Positions 5,825 through 5,916 of a DNA stretch of 5,916 nt are shown here, piece after piece; position 1 is the stretch's first letter, and each line of letters starts with the position of its first letter. The position numbers and the translations under genes are program-made. The stretch spans positions 1-5,916 of the forward strand of contig MFXJ01000089.1 in assembly GCA_001787465.1 (NCBI GenBank), read 5' to 3'. The DNA is from Candidatus Peregrinibacteria bacterium RIFOXYB2_FULL_32_7 (lineage in GTDB: Bacteria > Patescibacteriota > Gracilibacteria > UBA1369 > GWF2-33-10). The notes beneath the pieces were generated by a model that had not been told where the DNA came from, did no database searches, and was given only the letters and a program-made list of their open reading frames with translations.

Positions 5825-5916
5825 ATGTCAAAAAATAATGTTCGTTACATTATAATTGCCGTTTTGTTGATAGTGGCAGTTGGTGTTGGCACATTTTATC
5901 TTCGTGAAGATACCGA
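5825..5916 (+). CDS. N-terminus of a membrane-anchored or secreted protein (cut by window edge)
   Basis: From the ATG at 5825 the frame stays open to the edge for 30 codons plus two bases. It begins MSKNNVRYIIIAVLLIVAVG and continues VGTFYLREDT. A short basic N-terminus is followed by a hydrophobic segment at residues about 8-25, typical of a signal anchor or signal peptide. No Shine-Dalgarno is present; the leader is TTTTTTC. Nothing in 30 residues identifies the family. It is co-directional with the PBP1C-type gene, 96 bp downstream, and may or may not share its transcript. Confidence 0.6.
   Translation, partial: MSKNNVRYIIIAVLLIVAVGVGTFYLREDT

Overview
The window is AT-rich (the coding parts look roughly one-third GC) and encodes cell-surface and cell-wall proteins. 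All complete genes end naturally with TAA, TAG or TGA. One gene stops at TGA exactly where its last S-layer homology (SLH) repeat should end, so the standard bacterial code 11 fits and the UGA=Gly code of Gracilibacteria/SR1 does not. The low GC, short spacers, absence of clear Shine-Dalgarno sequences at every start, and secreted SLH fusion proteins suggest a Candidate Phyla Radiation (Patescibacteria) genome, perhaps Peregrinibacteria-like. That placement is inference; no rRNA or marker gene is present.

Layout: (1) 1-1149, minus strand: the start and most of a secreted protein with three SLH repeats followed by a staphylococcal-nuclease-like domain whose key catalytic positions look substituted; it runs off the left edge. 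(2) 1150-1441: a 292-base spacer holding a GC-rich nested tandem array (about 1181-1338) with a 52-bp unit and hairpins, then an AT-rich stretch with a likely -10 box. (3) 1442-1642, plus strand: a 66-residue single-pass membrane protein of unknown function. (4) 1643-1709: a repeat-built inverted repeat between convergent genes that includes the stop codon of the next gene. (5) 1706-3550, minus strand: a membrane-anchored or secreted M23 peptidase with a low-complexity linker, a probable beta-sandwich domain and three C-terminal SLH repeats. (6) 3551-3649: a divergent promoter region. (7) 3650-5728, plus strand: a bifunctional class A penicillin-binding protein of the PBP1C type with all catalytic motifs. 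(8) 5825-5916, plus strand: the first 30 codons of another membrane-anchored or secreted protein, cut by the right edge.

How the genes fit together: the divergent pair PBP1C (glycan polymerisation and peptide crosslinking) and M23-SLH endopeptidase (peptide cleavage, held in the envelope by SLH repeats) is a plausible wall synthesis/remodelling pair. The SLH-nuclease-like protein is a second envelope-tethered protein. No mobile element, CRISPR array, tRNA or rRNA was seen. The least ordinary items are the SLH-nuclease fusion with a degraded active site and the 52-bp hairpin array just upstream of it.
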